Notes: generated from the letters alone by a model not told the origin. Shown: positions 35,599 through 48,120, numbered from the stretch's first letter. The stretch: DNA of 64,000 bases from Panax quinquefolius (GCA_020205615.1 CM035162.1:33444479-33508478), one strand, 5' to 3'. Numbers and translations: made by a program.

Positions 35599-37746
35599 TA
35601 AGAAAGAACAAAAGCCTCAAGCAAATGTGATGTAATCGAAAAAGCATTCAAAAATGTCTCGTATATGAATCTCTCTGCAGTTGATTCGAATGCAACTTGG
35701 TAGAAACCCTAAAGAATGGTACGTGGACACCGGGGCTACTCGCCACATATGTTCCAACAAATGGATGTTTTCTACTTACAAACTAGTAGAAAAATGATGA
35801 TCAACTCTTCATGGAAAACTCCTCAAGTTCAAAGGTTGAAGGACGTGGAAAGATTGTAATGAAAAAATGACATCCGACAAAGAACTGACTTTGAATCGGC
35901 GTGCTTCATGTGCCGAGATATCGGCCAAAAATCTAGTTTCGGGTCACTACTTAGCAAGAATGGCTTCAAGTCAGTGTTTGTGTCTGATAAATTTGTACTT
36001 ACTAAAAATGATATGTTTGTAGGAAAGGGCTACATGACTGATGGGCTCTTTAAGATGAATGTTATGACTGTTGTACCGAAGTCTATTGATAATAATAAAA
36101 TTAATTCTTCTGCTTATTTGTCAGAGTCTTCAAACATATGGCATGCTAGGTTAGGACATGTTAATTATAATACTTTCATGAGATTAATTAATTTAGAATT
36201 CTCGCCTAAATTTGATATTAATCAAAAACATAAATGTGAAATTTGTGTGGAATAAAAAATGACAAGATTATCCTTTCATTCTGTTGAAAGGAAAACTAAA
36301 CCTCTAGATTTAATTCACACTGATATATGTGACTTAAAGTTTGTGCAAACAAGAGGTGGGAAAAAATATTTCATAACCTTTATTGATGATTGCACAAGAT
36401 ATTGTTATGTATATTTGCTAAGAAGCAAAGATGAAGCAATAGAAATGTTTCAACTTCATAAAAATGAAGTTGAAAATCAACTTAGCAAAAAGATTAAAGC
36501 AATAAGAAACGATAGAGGTGGTGAATATGAATCACCATTTGAAGAGATATGCTCTACTCATGGTATTATTCACCAAACTACCGCTCCTTATTCACCTCAA
36601 TCTAACGGTATTGCTAAACGCAAGAACCAAACATTGAAAGAAATGTTGAATGCTATGTTAAACAGTTCTGGAGCACCCCAGAATTTGTGGGGGGTGGGAA
36701 GCTTTGCTTTCTGCAAATTATATTCTTAACAAAGTGCCTCATAAGAAAACTCACAAAACACCTTATGAATTATGGAAAGGTCATAGACCTTGCTATAAAT
36801 ACTTAAGAGTGTGGGGTTGTCTAGCAAAAGTAATGGTTCCTAAACCTAAAAAGGTTAAGATAGGACCAAAAAAAATTGATTGTGTATTCATTGGTTATGC
36901 AAATAACAGTAGTGTTTATCGCTTTCTTGTTCATAAATTTGAAATTCCTGATATTCATGTTAATACATTTATTTAATCTAGAGATGCATCGTTTTTTGAG
37001 AATGTATTTCCATATAATAGAAATAAAGATATAAATTCATACAAAAGACACAAAAGACCTTTGGATGCTACTGGTATTAATCCTGAAAATATAGACAAAG
37101 AGTCTGTATTGGATGAACCTAGACGTAGCAAAAGGGCAAGGACTTCAACGTCTTTTGGTCCGAATTTTCTAACATTTTGTTAGAAAACGATCCTCGAACG
37201 CATAAGAAAGCAAAGATCCTCTCCAGATGCTTCTCATTGGAAAGAAGCAAGAAATAGCTAAATTGAGTCCATTATGCAAAATCATATACGGGAACCGGTG
37301 GACCTTCCACCGGTTCAAAACCCTTAGGGTATAAATGGATCTTCAAAAGAAGATGAAAGTTGATGGCTCAATTGATAAATATAAAGCAAGGCTTGTTGTT
37401 AAAGGCTATAAACAAAAAAGGAAGGATTGGATTATTTCGACACTTATTCACCATTACAAGAATTACATCTATTCGGATGCTAATAGCAATAACATCTTTA
37501 AATAGACTTGAAATACATCAAATGGATGTAAAGACTGCATTCTTAAATGGTGAATTAGATGAAGAAATATATATGGAACAACCTGAAGGTTTTATTGCTC
37601 CTGGACAAGAGAGGAAAATATGTAAACTTGTTAAATCCTTGTATGGATTAAAACAAGTGCAACCGGTTGATGAATGGTTTTGATAATATATGAATGGTTG
37701 ATGATTAAAACAAGAAATATATGCAGATTTCCTTTGCAGGAATTAT
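35599..37746 (+). pseudogene. Copia array unit 0 (partial): protease, integrase, RT start
   Basis: Begins after the gap in the region following the zinc knuckle. In order: protease (WYVDTG-type, frame-broken near 35730), GAG_pre-integrase ([11 protein letters not shown], 36138-36170), integrase core 36259-36729 ([10 protein letters not shown], then RNDRGGEY, then [11 protein letters not shown]), integrase C-terminal part 36704-36976, and RT start 37360-37683 (MDVKTAFLNGELDEEIYMEQ, KSLYGLKQ). RT stops at DEWF* and the junction 37684-37746 leads straight into the next unit's gag. TAA follows KCEICVE before the integrase, and the third catalytic residue of the D,D-E triad is Lys. A TAA also replaces Glu in FIESRD (36975). 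Non-functional. Confidence 0.9.
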
Positions 37747-40464
37747 ATGATGAATGGTTTAGATAATACATTATATAATGTATATTGTACAATTCAAACT
37801 GCAAAGGAACTTTGGGAATCTTTAGACAAGAAATATAAAACTGAAGATGCTGGCATGAAGAAATTCATAGTCGGTAGATTTCTTGATTATAAAATGTTAG
37901 ATTCTAAAGCGATCCATCACGTGATTTCAAGAATTACTAGTAATTCTACATGATATTCATCTCAAGGAATGTCACTAAGTGATTCATTCCAAGTTCTTTG
38001 AATGATTGAGAAACTTCCACCATCATGGAAAGACTTCAAGAATTATCTCAAGCATAAACGCAAAGAGATGAATCTTGAAGAACTGATTGTATGCGACTTA
38101 GGATCAAGAGGAAAATCGAGGATCCGAAAAGAAGAGTGGAAGAAACTTCATTGAAGCAAAGGCAAATGTGGTAAAACAAAGGCTAAACAACAACAAAGTG
38201 AAGCGTGAAGGCAAAAAATACCTTCAAGGCCAAGAAGAAATTCAAAGGCAAATGCTTCAACTGTGGCATTCCAGGACATAAATCAAATGAATGTCGAAAG
38301 CCAAAGAAGTTCAAGAAAGAACAAAAGCCTCAAACAAATGTGACAGAACTGGAAAAGCATTCTGAAAATGTCTCAGACATGAATCTCTCTGCAGTTGTAT
38401 CTGAATGCAACTTGGTAGGAAACCCTAAAGAATGGTACGTGGACACTGGGGCTACTCGCCACATATGTTCCAACAAATGGATGTTTTCTACTTACAAACT
38501 AGTAGAAAATGATGATCAACTCTTCATGGAAAACTCCTCAAGTTCAAAGGTTGAAGGACGTGGAAAGATTGTACTGAAAATGACATCTGACAAAGAACTG
38601 ACTTTGAACGAAGTGCTTCATGTGCCAGATATCAGCAAAAATCTAGTTTCTGGGTCACTACTTAGCAAGAATGGCTTCAAGTTGGTGTTTGTGTCTGATA
38701 AATTTGTACTTACTAAAAATGATATGTTTGTAGGAAAGGGCTACATGACTGATGGGCTCTTTAAGATGAATGTTATGACCATTGTCATGCGTCTATGATA
38801 ATAATAAAATTAATTCTTCCGCTTATTTGTCGAGTCTTCAAACATATGGCATGCTAGGTTAGGACATGTTAATTATAATACTTTCGTAGATTAATTAATT
38901 TAGAATTCTCGCCAAATTTGATATTAATCAAAAAACATAAATGTGAAATTTGTGTGGAATAAAAATGACAAGATTATCCTTTCATTCTGCTGAAAGGAAA
39001 ATCGAACCTCTAGATTTAATTCACACTGATATATGTGACTTAAAGTTTGTGCAAACAAGAGGTGGGAAAAAATATTTCATAACCTTTATTGATGATTGCA
39101 CAAGATATTGTTATGTATATTTGCTAAGAAGCAAAGATGAAGCAATAGAAATGTTTCAACTTCATAAAAATGAAGTTGAAAATCAACTTAGCAAAAAGAT
39201 TAAAGCAATAAGAAACGATAGAGGTGGTGAATATGAATCACCATTTGAAGAGATATGCTCTACTCATGGTATTATTCACCAAACTACCGCTCCTTATTCA
39301 CCTCAATCTAACGGTATTGCTAAACGCAAGAACCAAACATTGAAAGAAATGTTGAATGCTATGTTAAATGAGCCTACTGAGCACCCTGCAATTTGTGGGG
39401 GTGGGAAGCTTTGCTTCTACGCAAATTATATTCTTAACAAAGTGCCTCATAAGAAAACTCACAAAACACCTTATGAATTATGGAAAGGTCATAGACCTTG
39501 CTATAAATACTTAAGAGTGTGGGGTTGTCTAGCAAAAGTAATGGTTCCTAAACCTAAAAAGGTTAAGATAGGACCAAAAAAAATTGATTGTGTATTCATT
39601 GGTTATGCAAATAACAGTAGTGTTTATCGCTTTCTTGTTCATAAATTTGAAATTCTCGATATTCATGTTAATACATTTATCAATCTAGAGATGTATCGTT
39701 TTTTGAGAATGTATTTCCATATAATAGAAATAAAGATATAAATTCATACAAAAGACACAAAAAAGACCTTTGGATGCTACCGGTATTAATCCCGAAAATA
39801 TGTATAAAGAGTCTCAGATTGGATGAACCTAGACGTAGCAAAAAGGGCAAGGACTTCAACGCTCTTTTGGTCCGAATTTTCTAACATTTTGTTAGAAAAA
39901 CGATCCTCGAACGCATGAAAGCAATATCCTCTCCAGATGCTTCTCATTGGAAAGAAGCGAAGAAATAAATGAAATTGAGTCCATTATGCAAAATCATACA
40001 TGGGAACTGGTGGACCTTCCACCTGGTTCAAAACCCTTAGGGTATAAATGGATCTTCAAAAAGAAGATGAAAGTTGATGGCTCAATTGATAAATATAAAG
40101 CAAGGCTTGTTGTTAAAGGCTATAAACAAAAGGAAGGATTGGATTATTTCGACACTTATTCACCTGTTACAAGAATTACATCTATTCGGATGCTAATAGC
40201 AATAACATCTTTAAATAGACTTGAAATACATCAAATGGATGTAAAGACTGCATTCTTAAATGGTGAATTAGATGAAGAAATATATATGGAACAACCTGAA
40301 GGTTTTATTGCTCCTGGACAAGAGAGGAAAATATGTAAACTTGTTAAATCCTTGTATGGATTAAAACAAGTGCAAATTACTGCGATTGATGAATGGTTTT
40401 GATAATATATGAATGGTTGATGATTAAAACAAGAAATATATGCGATTTCCTTTGCAGAGATTAT
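37747..40464 (+). pseudogene. Copia array unit 1: gag to RT start
   Basis: A full 2,718-bp unit. Gag (UBN2-type) starts [11 protein letters not shown]; the frame breaks near 37950. The zinc knuckle [14 protein letters not shown] (38243-38284) and protease motif [14 protein letters not shown] (38432-38473) lie in one open frame, 38205-38798. Integrase covers 38950-39741 (263 codons open) with Asp, Asp and Lys at the catalytic positions. RT N-terminal part is 39947-40402 (WIFKKKMKVDGSIDKYKARL, MDVKTAFLNGELDEEIY) and ends soon after KSLYGLKQ. The RT palm motif YVDD, RNase H and LTRs are absent. A TAA follows EICVE as in the other units, with one A fewer after it. Confidence 0.92.
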
Positions 40465-43171
40465 ATGATGAATGGTTTAGATAATACATTATATAATGTA
40501 TATTATGCAATTCAAACTGCAAGGAACTTTGGGAATCTTTAGACAAGAAATATAAAACTCAAGATGCTTTGGCAATGAAGAAATTCATACCAGAGATTTC
40601 TTGATTATAAAATGTTAGATTCTAAAGCAGTCATCACGCAGGTTCAAGAATTACTAGTAATTCTACATGATATTCATGCTGAAGGAATGTCACTAAGTGA
40701 TTCATTCCAAGTTGCTGCAATGATTGAGAAACTTCCACCATCATGGAAAGACTTCAAGAATTATCTGAAGCATAAACGCAAAGAGATGAATCTTGAAGAA
40801 CCGATTGTGCGACTTAGGATCAAGAGGAAAATCGAGGATCTGAAAAGAAGAGTGGAAGAAACTTCATTGAAGCAAAGGCAAATGTGGTAAAACAAAGGCT
40901 AAACAACAACAAAAGGAAGCGTGAAGGCAAAAATACCTTCAAGGCCAAGAAGAAATTCAAAGGCAAATGCTTCAACTGTGGCATTCCAGGACATAAATCA
41001 AATGAATGTCGAAAGCCAAAGAAGTTCAAGAAAGAACAAAAGCCTCAAACAAATGTGACAGAACTGGAAAAGCATTCTGAAAATGTCTCAGACATGAATC
41101 TCTCTGCAGTTGTATCTGAATGCAACTTGGTAGGAAACCCTAAAGAATGGTACGTGGACACTGGGGCTACTCGCCACATATGTTCCAACAAATGGATGTT
41201 TTCTTCTTACAAACTAGTAGAAAATGATGATCAACTCTTCATGGAAAACTCCTCAAGTTCAAAGGTTGAAGGACGTGGAAAGATTGTCTTTGAAATGACA
41301 TCCGACAAAGAACCGACTTTGAACGAAGTGTTTCATGTGCGGATATCGCGAAAATCTAGTTTCGGGTCACTAGTTAGCAAGAACGGCTTCAAGTCGGTGT
41401 TTGTGTCTCGATAAATTTGTACTTACTAAAAATGATATGTTTGTAGGAAAGGGCTACATGACTGATGGGCTCTTTAAGATGAATGTTATGACTGTTGTAC
41501 CGAAGTCTATTGATAATAATAAAATTAATTCTTCTGCTTATTTGTCAGAGTCTTCAAACATATGGCATGCTAGGTTAGGACATGTTAATTATAATACTTT
41601 GCGTAGATTAATTAATTTAGAATTCCTGCCTAAATTTGATATTAATCAAAAACATAAATGTGAAATTTGTGTGGAATAAAAAATGACAAGATTATCCTTT
41701 CATTCTCATTGAAAGGAAAATCGAACCTCTAGATTTAATTCACACTGATATATGTGACTTAAAGTTTGTGCAAACAAGAGGTGGGAAAAAATATTTCATA
41801 ACCTTTATTGATGATTGCACAAGATATTGTTATGTATATTTGCTAAGAAGCAAAGATGAAGCAATAGAAATGTTTCAACTTTATAAAAATGAAGTTGAAA
41901 ATCAACTTAGCAAAAAGATTAAAGCAATAAGAAGCGATAGAGGTGGTGAATATGAATCACCATTTGAAGAGATATGCTCTACTCATGGTATTATTCACCA
42001 AACTACCGCTCCTTATTCACCTCAATCTAACGGTATTGCTAAACGCAAGAACCAAACATTGAAAGAAATGTTGAATGCTATGTTAAATAGCCTCGAGCAC
42101 CCTGCAATTTGTGGGGGTGGGAAGCTTTGCTCAGAAATTATATTCTTAACAAAGTGCCTCATAAGAAAACTCACAAAACACCTTATGAATTATGGAAAGG
42201 TCATAGACCTCGCTATAAATACTTAAGAGTGTGGGGTTGTCTAGCAAAAGTAATGGTTCCTAAACCTAAAAAGGTTAAGATAGGACCAAAAAAAATTGAT
42301 TGTGTATTCATTGGTTATGCAAATAACAGTAGTGTTTATCGCTTTCTTGTTCATAAATTTGAAATTCCTGATATTCATGTTAATACATTTATTTAATCTA
42401 GAGATGCATCGTTTTTTGAGAATGTATTTCCATATAATAGAAATAAAGATATAAATTCATACAAAAGACACAAAAGACCTTTGGATGCTACTGGTATTAA
42501 TCCTGAAAATATAGACAAAGAGTCTGTATTGGATGAACCTAGACGTAGCAAAAGGGCAAGGACTTCAACGTCTTTTGGTCCGAATTTTCTAACATTTTTG
42601 TTAGAAAACGATCCTCGAACGCATAAGAAAGCAAGATATCCTCTCCGGATGCTTCTCATTGGAAAAGCAAGAAATAGCGAAATTGAGTCCATTATGCAAA
42701 ATCATACATAGGGAACCCAAAGTGGACCTTCCACCGTTCAAAACCCTTAGGGTATAAATGGATCTTCAAAAAGAAGATGAAAGTTGATGGCTCAATTGAT
42801 AAATATAAAGCAAGGCTTGTTGTTAAAGGCTATAAACAAAAGGAAGGATTGGATTATTTCGACACTTATTCACCGTTACAAAGAATTACATCTATTCTTG
42901 GATGCTAATAGCAATAACATCTTTAAATAGACTTGAAATACATCAAATGGATGTAAAGACTGCATTCTTAAATGGTGAATTAGATGAAGAAATATATATG
43001 GAACAACCTGAAGGTTTTATTGCTCCTGGACAAGAGACGAAAGTATGTAAACTTGTTAAATCCTTGTATGGATTAAAACAAGTGCAACCGGTTGATGAAT
43101 GGTTTTGATAATATATGAATGGTTGATGATTAAAACAAGAAATATATGCAGATTTCCTTTGCAGGAATTAT
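40465..43171 (+). pseudogene. Copia array unit 2: gag to RT start
   Basis: A full 2,707-bp unit in the same order. Gag covers 40465-40890 with breaks. Zinc knuckle and protease are in 40884-41414. GAG_pre-integrase is at 41401-41679, ending EICVE then TAA. Integrase core is 41768-42226 with RSDRGGEY and IAKRKNQTL. The C-terminal part is 42109-42396, ended by the same TAA at FIESRD as in unit 0. The RT start is 42902-43108. It shares RSD (rather than RND) and other variants with unit 3. Confidence 0.92.
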
Positions 43172-45886
43172 ATGATGAATGGTTTAGATAATACATTATA
43201 TAATGTATATTGTACAATTCAAACTGCAAAGGAACTTTGGGAATCTTTAGACAAGAAATATAAAACTGAAGATGCTGGCATGAAGAAATTCATAGTCGGT
43301 AGATTTCTTGATTATAAAATGTTAGATTCTAAAGCAGTCATCACGCAGAATCAAGAATTACTAGTAATTCTACATGATATTCATGCTGAAGGAATGTCAC
43401 TAAGTGATTCATTCCAAGTTGCTGCAATGATTGAGAAACTTCCACCATCATGGAAAGACTTCAAGAATTATCTGAAGCATAAACGCAAAGAGATGAATCT
43501 TGAAGAACTGATTGTGCGACTTAGGATTGAAGAGGAAAATCGAGGATCTGAAAAGAAGAGTGGAAGAAACTTCATTGAAGCAAAGGCAAATGTGGTAAAA
43601 CAAAGGCTAAACAACAACAAAAGGAAGCGTGAAGGCAAAAATACCTTCAAGGCCAAGAAGAAATTCAAAGGCAAATGCTTCAACTGTGGCATTCCAGGAC
43701 ATAAATCAAATGAATGTCGAAAGCCAAAGAAGTTCAAGAAAGAACAAAAGCCTCAAACAAATGTGATGAATCGAAAAGCATTCGAAAAATGTCTCTGTAT
43801 ACATGAATCTCTCTCCAGCCAGATTCCGAATGCAACTTGGTAGGAAACCCTAAAGAATGGTACGTGGACACTGGGGCTACTCGCCACATATGTTCCAACA
43901 AATGGATGTTTTCTTCTTACAAACTAGTAGAAAATGATGATCAACTCTTCATGGAAAACTCCTCAAGTTCAAAGGTTGAAGGACGTGGAAAGATTGTACT
44001 GAAAATGACATCTGACAAAGAACTGACTTTGAACGAAGTGCTTCATGTGCCAGATATCAGCAAAAATCTAGTTTCTGGGTCACTAGTTAGCAAGAATGGC
44101 TTCAAGTTGGTGTTTGTGTCTGATAAATTTGTACTTACTAAAAATGATATGTTTGTAGGAAAGGGCTACATAGATCATGGGCTCTTTAAGATGAATGTTA
44201 TGATCATGTTATCAAGTCTATCGATAATAATAAAATTAATTCTTCTCGCTTATTTGTCGAGTCTTCAAACATATGGCATGCTAGGTTAGGACATGTTAAT
44301 TATAATACTTTGCGTAGATTAATTAATTTAGAATTCCTGCCTAAATTTGATATTAATCAAAAACATAAATGTGAAATTTGTGTGGAATAAAAAATGACAA
44401 GATTATCCTTTCATTCTGTTGAAAGGAAAATCGAACCTCTAGATTTAATTCACAATCGATATATGTGACTTAAAGTTTGTGCAAACAAGAGGTGGGAAAA
44501 ATATTTCATAACCTTTATTGATGATTGCACACAAGATATTGTTATGTATATTCACTAAGAAGCAAAGATGAAGCAATAGAAATGTTTCAACTTTATAAAA
44601 ATGAAGTTGAAAATCAACTTAGCAAAAAGATTAAAGCAATAAGAAGCGATAGAGGTGGTGAATATGAATCACCATTTGAAGAGATATGCTCTACTCATGG
44701 TATTATTCACCAAACTACCGCCTCCTTATTCACCTCAATCTAATTCAGATTGCTAAACGCAAGAACCAAACATTGAAAGAAATGTTGAATGCTATGTTAA
44801 ACAGTTCTGGAGCACCCCAGAATTTGTGGGGGGTGGGAAGCTTTGCTTTCTGCAAATTATATTCTTAACAAAGTGCCTCATAAGAAAACTCACAAAACAC
44901 CTTATGAATTATGGAAAGGTCATAGACCTTGCTATAAATACTTAAGAGTGTGGGGGTGTCTAGCAAAAGTAATGGTTCTTAAACCTAAAAAGGTTAAGAT
45001 AGGACCAAAAAAAATTGATTATGTATTCATTGGTTATGCAAATAACAGTAGTGTTTATCGCTTTCTTGTTCATAAATTTGAAATTCCTGATATTCATGTT
45101 AATACATTTATTGAATCTAGAGATGCATCGTTTTTTGAGAATGTATTTCCATATAATAGAAATAAAGATATAAATTCATACAAAAGACACAAAAGACCTT
45201 TGGATGCTACTGGTATTAATCCTGAAAATATAGACAAAGAGTCTGTATTGGATGAACCTAGACGTAGCAAAAGGGCAAGGACTTCAACGTCTTTTGGTCC
45301 GAATTTTCTAACATTTTTGTTAGAAAACGATCCTCGAACGTACAAGAAAGCAGTATCCTCTCCAGATGCTTCTCATTGGAAAGAAGCAGTAAATAGCGAA
45401 ATTGAGTCCATTATACAAAATCATACATGGGAACTGGTGGACCTTCCACCTGGTTCAAAACCCTTAGGGTATAAATGGATCTTCAAAAAGAAGATGAAAG
45501 TTAATGGCTCAATTGATAAATATAAAGCAAGGCTTGTTGTTAAAGGCTATAAACAAAAGGAAGGATTGGATTATTTCGACACTTATTCACCTGTTACAAG
45601 AATTACATCTATTCGGATGCTAATAGCAATAACATCTTTAAATAGACTTGAAATACATCAAATGAATGTAAAGACTGCATTCTTAAATGGTGAATTAGAT
45701 GAAGAAATATATATGGAACAACCTGAAGGTTTTATTGCTCCTGGACAAGAGAGGAAAGTATGTAAACTTGTTAAATCCTTGTATGGATTAAAACAAGTGC
45801 AACCGGTTGATGAATGGTTTTGATAATATATGAATGGTTGATGATTAAAACAAGAAATATATGCAGATTTCCTTTGCAGGAATTAT
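43172..45886 (+). pseudogene. Copia array unit 3: gag to RT start, best-preserved
   Basis: A full 2,715-bp unit. Gag plus zinc knuckle is one open frame of 223 codons (43172-43843). It has [34 protein letters not shown] and [14 protein letters not shown]. Protease is 43837-44289. The integrase core is broken near 44460-44530 and 44720-44750. Integrase C-terminal part through the RT start is open for 326 codons (44843-45823) and keeps FIESRD. RT again ends after KSLYGLKQ, in DEWF*. The EICVE stop and the Lys at the catalytic Glu position are present. Confidence 0.92.
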
Positions 45887-46915
45887 ATGATGAATGGTTT
45901 AGATAAAACATTATATAATGTATATTGTACAATTCAAACTGCAAAGGAACTTTGGGAATCTTTAGACAAGAAATATAAAACTGAAGATCTTTGGCATGAA
46001 GAAATTCATAGTCGGTGATTTCTTGATTATAAAATGTTAGATTCTAAAGCGATATCACGCAGTTCAAGAATTACTAGTAATTCTACATGATATTCATGCT
46101 GAAGGAATGTCACTAAGTGATTCATTCCAAGTTGCTGCGATGATTGAGAAACTTCCACCATCATGGAAAGACTTCAAGAATTATCTGAAGCATAAACGCA
46201 AAGAGATGAATCTTGAAGAACTGATTGTGCGACTTAGGATTGAAGAGGACAATCGAGGATCTGAAAAGAAGAGTGGAAGAAACTTCATTGAAGCAAAGGC
46301 AAATGTGGTAGAACAAAGGCCAAACAACAACAAAAGGAAGCGTGAAGGCAAAAATACCTTCAAGGCCAAAAAGAAATTCAAAGGCAAATGCTTCAACTGT
46401 GGCATTCCAGGACATAAATCAAATGAATGTCGAAAGCCGAAGAAGTTCAAGAAAGAACAAAAGCCTCAAGCAAATGTGACAGAACTGGAAAAGCATTCTG
46501 AAAATGTCTCGTATACATCTCTCTGCAGTTGTATCTGAATGCAACTTGGTAGGAAACCCTAAAGAATGGTACGTGGACACTGGGGCTACTCGCCACATAT
46601 GTTCTAACAAATGGATGTTTTCTACTTACAAACTAGTAGAAAATGATGATCAAATCTTCATGGGAAACTCCTCAAGTTCAAAGGTTGAAGGACGTGGAAA
46701 GATTGTACTAAAAATGACATCTGGCAAAGAACTGACTTTGAACGAAGTGCTTCATGTGCCAGATATCCGCAAAAATCTAGTTTCTGGGTCACTACTTAGC
46801 AAGAATGACTTCAAGTTGGTGTTTGTGTCTGATAAATTTGTACTTACTAAAAATGATATGTTTGTAGGAAAGGGCTACATGACTGATGGGCTCTTTAAGA
46901 TGAATGTTATGACTG
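45887..46915 (+). pseudogene. Copia array unit 4 (truncated): gag and protease
   Basis: The last unit holds gag (46107-46538 open), the zinc knuckle, and protease with [14 protein letters not shown] (46504-46915). It breaks off after LFKMNVMT, before GAG_pre-integrase, where unrelated sequence begins. It shares TACTTAC and CTACTTAGC variants with units 0 and 1. Confidence 0.9.
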
Positions 46916-47400
46916 GAGATCCCAAGATCTAGGTTCAATGGGCAAACCGAACTATGTTGTACTCACTAAAGCACTGAGGAGATAATTACTCCTAACCATT
47001 CCTATTATGAGACAGTGCACATCTGCCGCGAGAATCAGGATAAGTTACGCTTTTAATGACTTTTATATCTTGAAATATGTTCAAGTGGGGTATTGCAGGA
47101 TACTCTTGATAGAAGTCACCTCACGCAGAAGTAAGAAGGGGCTACTTCGCGAGAATTTGAAGGTCAATTCTCTAATATACTTACAGAACCAAGAGGTGTT
47201 TCAAGGCCAAAATGAACACAAACGTGAGAACCAATTATGTCTGAAGAGATATTTTGAAAAAATTCTATTGTCTTGGTTTACACAAAAAGCTGACAGTTCA
47301 AAGACATCAAGTCTACTTATTAGCCAAGTAAATCCAATAGATTTTACTAGGGCAAGGTCAAAGCCACTAGGTTACTTAACCTGATGAAATATCTTTTCTC
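46916..47400 (+). other. unrecognised sequence at the right edge of the Copia array
   Basis: Starts abruptly at GGAGATCCCAAGATCTAGGT. One open frame of 125 codons (47007-47384) begins MRQCTSAAR but has no domain I recognise. It may be leader or 3' sequence of another retroelement. Confidence 0.35.
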
Positions 47401-47789
47401 ATGTACTCGAACTAGTGTCTGCATATTCATAACATATTTTATGTGTTATATATATATATATAATTATGTTCTGTTTTATTATATTTATATATATATATAT
47501 ATTAAATAATACTATATATTACAGATAACACTAATGCTATTGGACGTAATCCACTACAAATCGTCGAATGCAGGAGACTCATAAAACCCAGCAGCCTATT
47601 ACTAACATACCACAAATTAGATGATTAGTACACCTTAACATGACCCAAAATGAATAATCTGAACAAAGGAAAACTACATATGAGCTTTAGACATCCTCAA
47701 ATGTGACCGACTGCTCCAAATTGTTGAAAGGAGGGACATTGGCTCAAAAGTCAAAATTGAAGAAGATCCATTAAAAGAACAATAAGTTT
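47401..47789. other. AT-rich DNA, nothing recognised
   Basis: Contains short TA runs at about 47449-47510 and no coding sequence. Confidence 0.5.
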
Positions 47790-47791
47790 AG

Positions 47792-48120
47792 GGGGACATT
47801 TTTTTAGTGACATTTCTAGTGATATTTTTTTTTATTTATTTTTTGGTTTTTTTTTTGTAATATCTCCCAAAAAATGTGTAGTATTTATTTCAACTGAAAT
47901 TTTTGCAAAAAATAATGTTTTAGGTGTAATTTGGATACATACAAAAAATAGGGTTGTATAGACTGTACAGACCATGTTTCTTGTATGTATCCAAAGTACA
48001 CCTAAAACACTATTTTTTATAAAAATTTCAGTTGAAATAAATACTATATATTTTATTGGAGGTACTACAAAAAAAACCAAAAAAAAAATTTTAAAAAAAT
48101 GTCACTAAAAAATGTCCCCC
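47792..48120. mobile_element. near-palindromic MITE with TA target duplication
   Basis: GGGGGACATTTTTTTAGTGA opens it and TCACTAAAAAATGTCCCCC closes it, with TA on both sides. The inverted match continues through most of the element (ATTTATTTCAACTGAAATTT and complement; TTGGATACATACAA and complement), so a transcript would fold into one long hairpin. Confidence 0.8.

Noticed and set aside
40820..41029. Recurrent minus-strand frames in the Copia array (also 43468-43737 and 46181-46450)
   Set aside because: They are antisense shadows of the Lys-rich zinc-knuckle region, repeated because the unit is repeated.
35599..46915. Endogenous pararetrovirus (caulimovirus) or retrovirus
   Set aside because: Domain order is protease, integrase, RT, the Copia order. 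There is no movement protein or envelope, and caulimoviruses lack integrase.
47007..47384. 125-codon open frame right of the Copia array
   Set aside because: No domain, no promoter context and no partner exon; kept only as unrecognised sequence.
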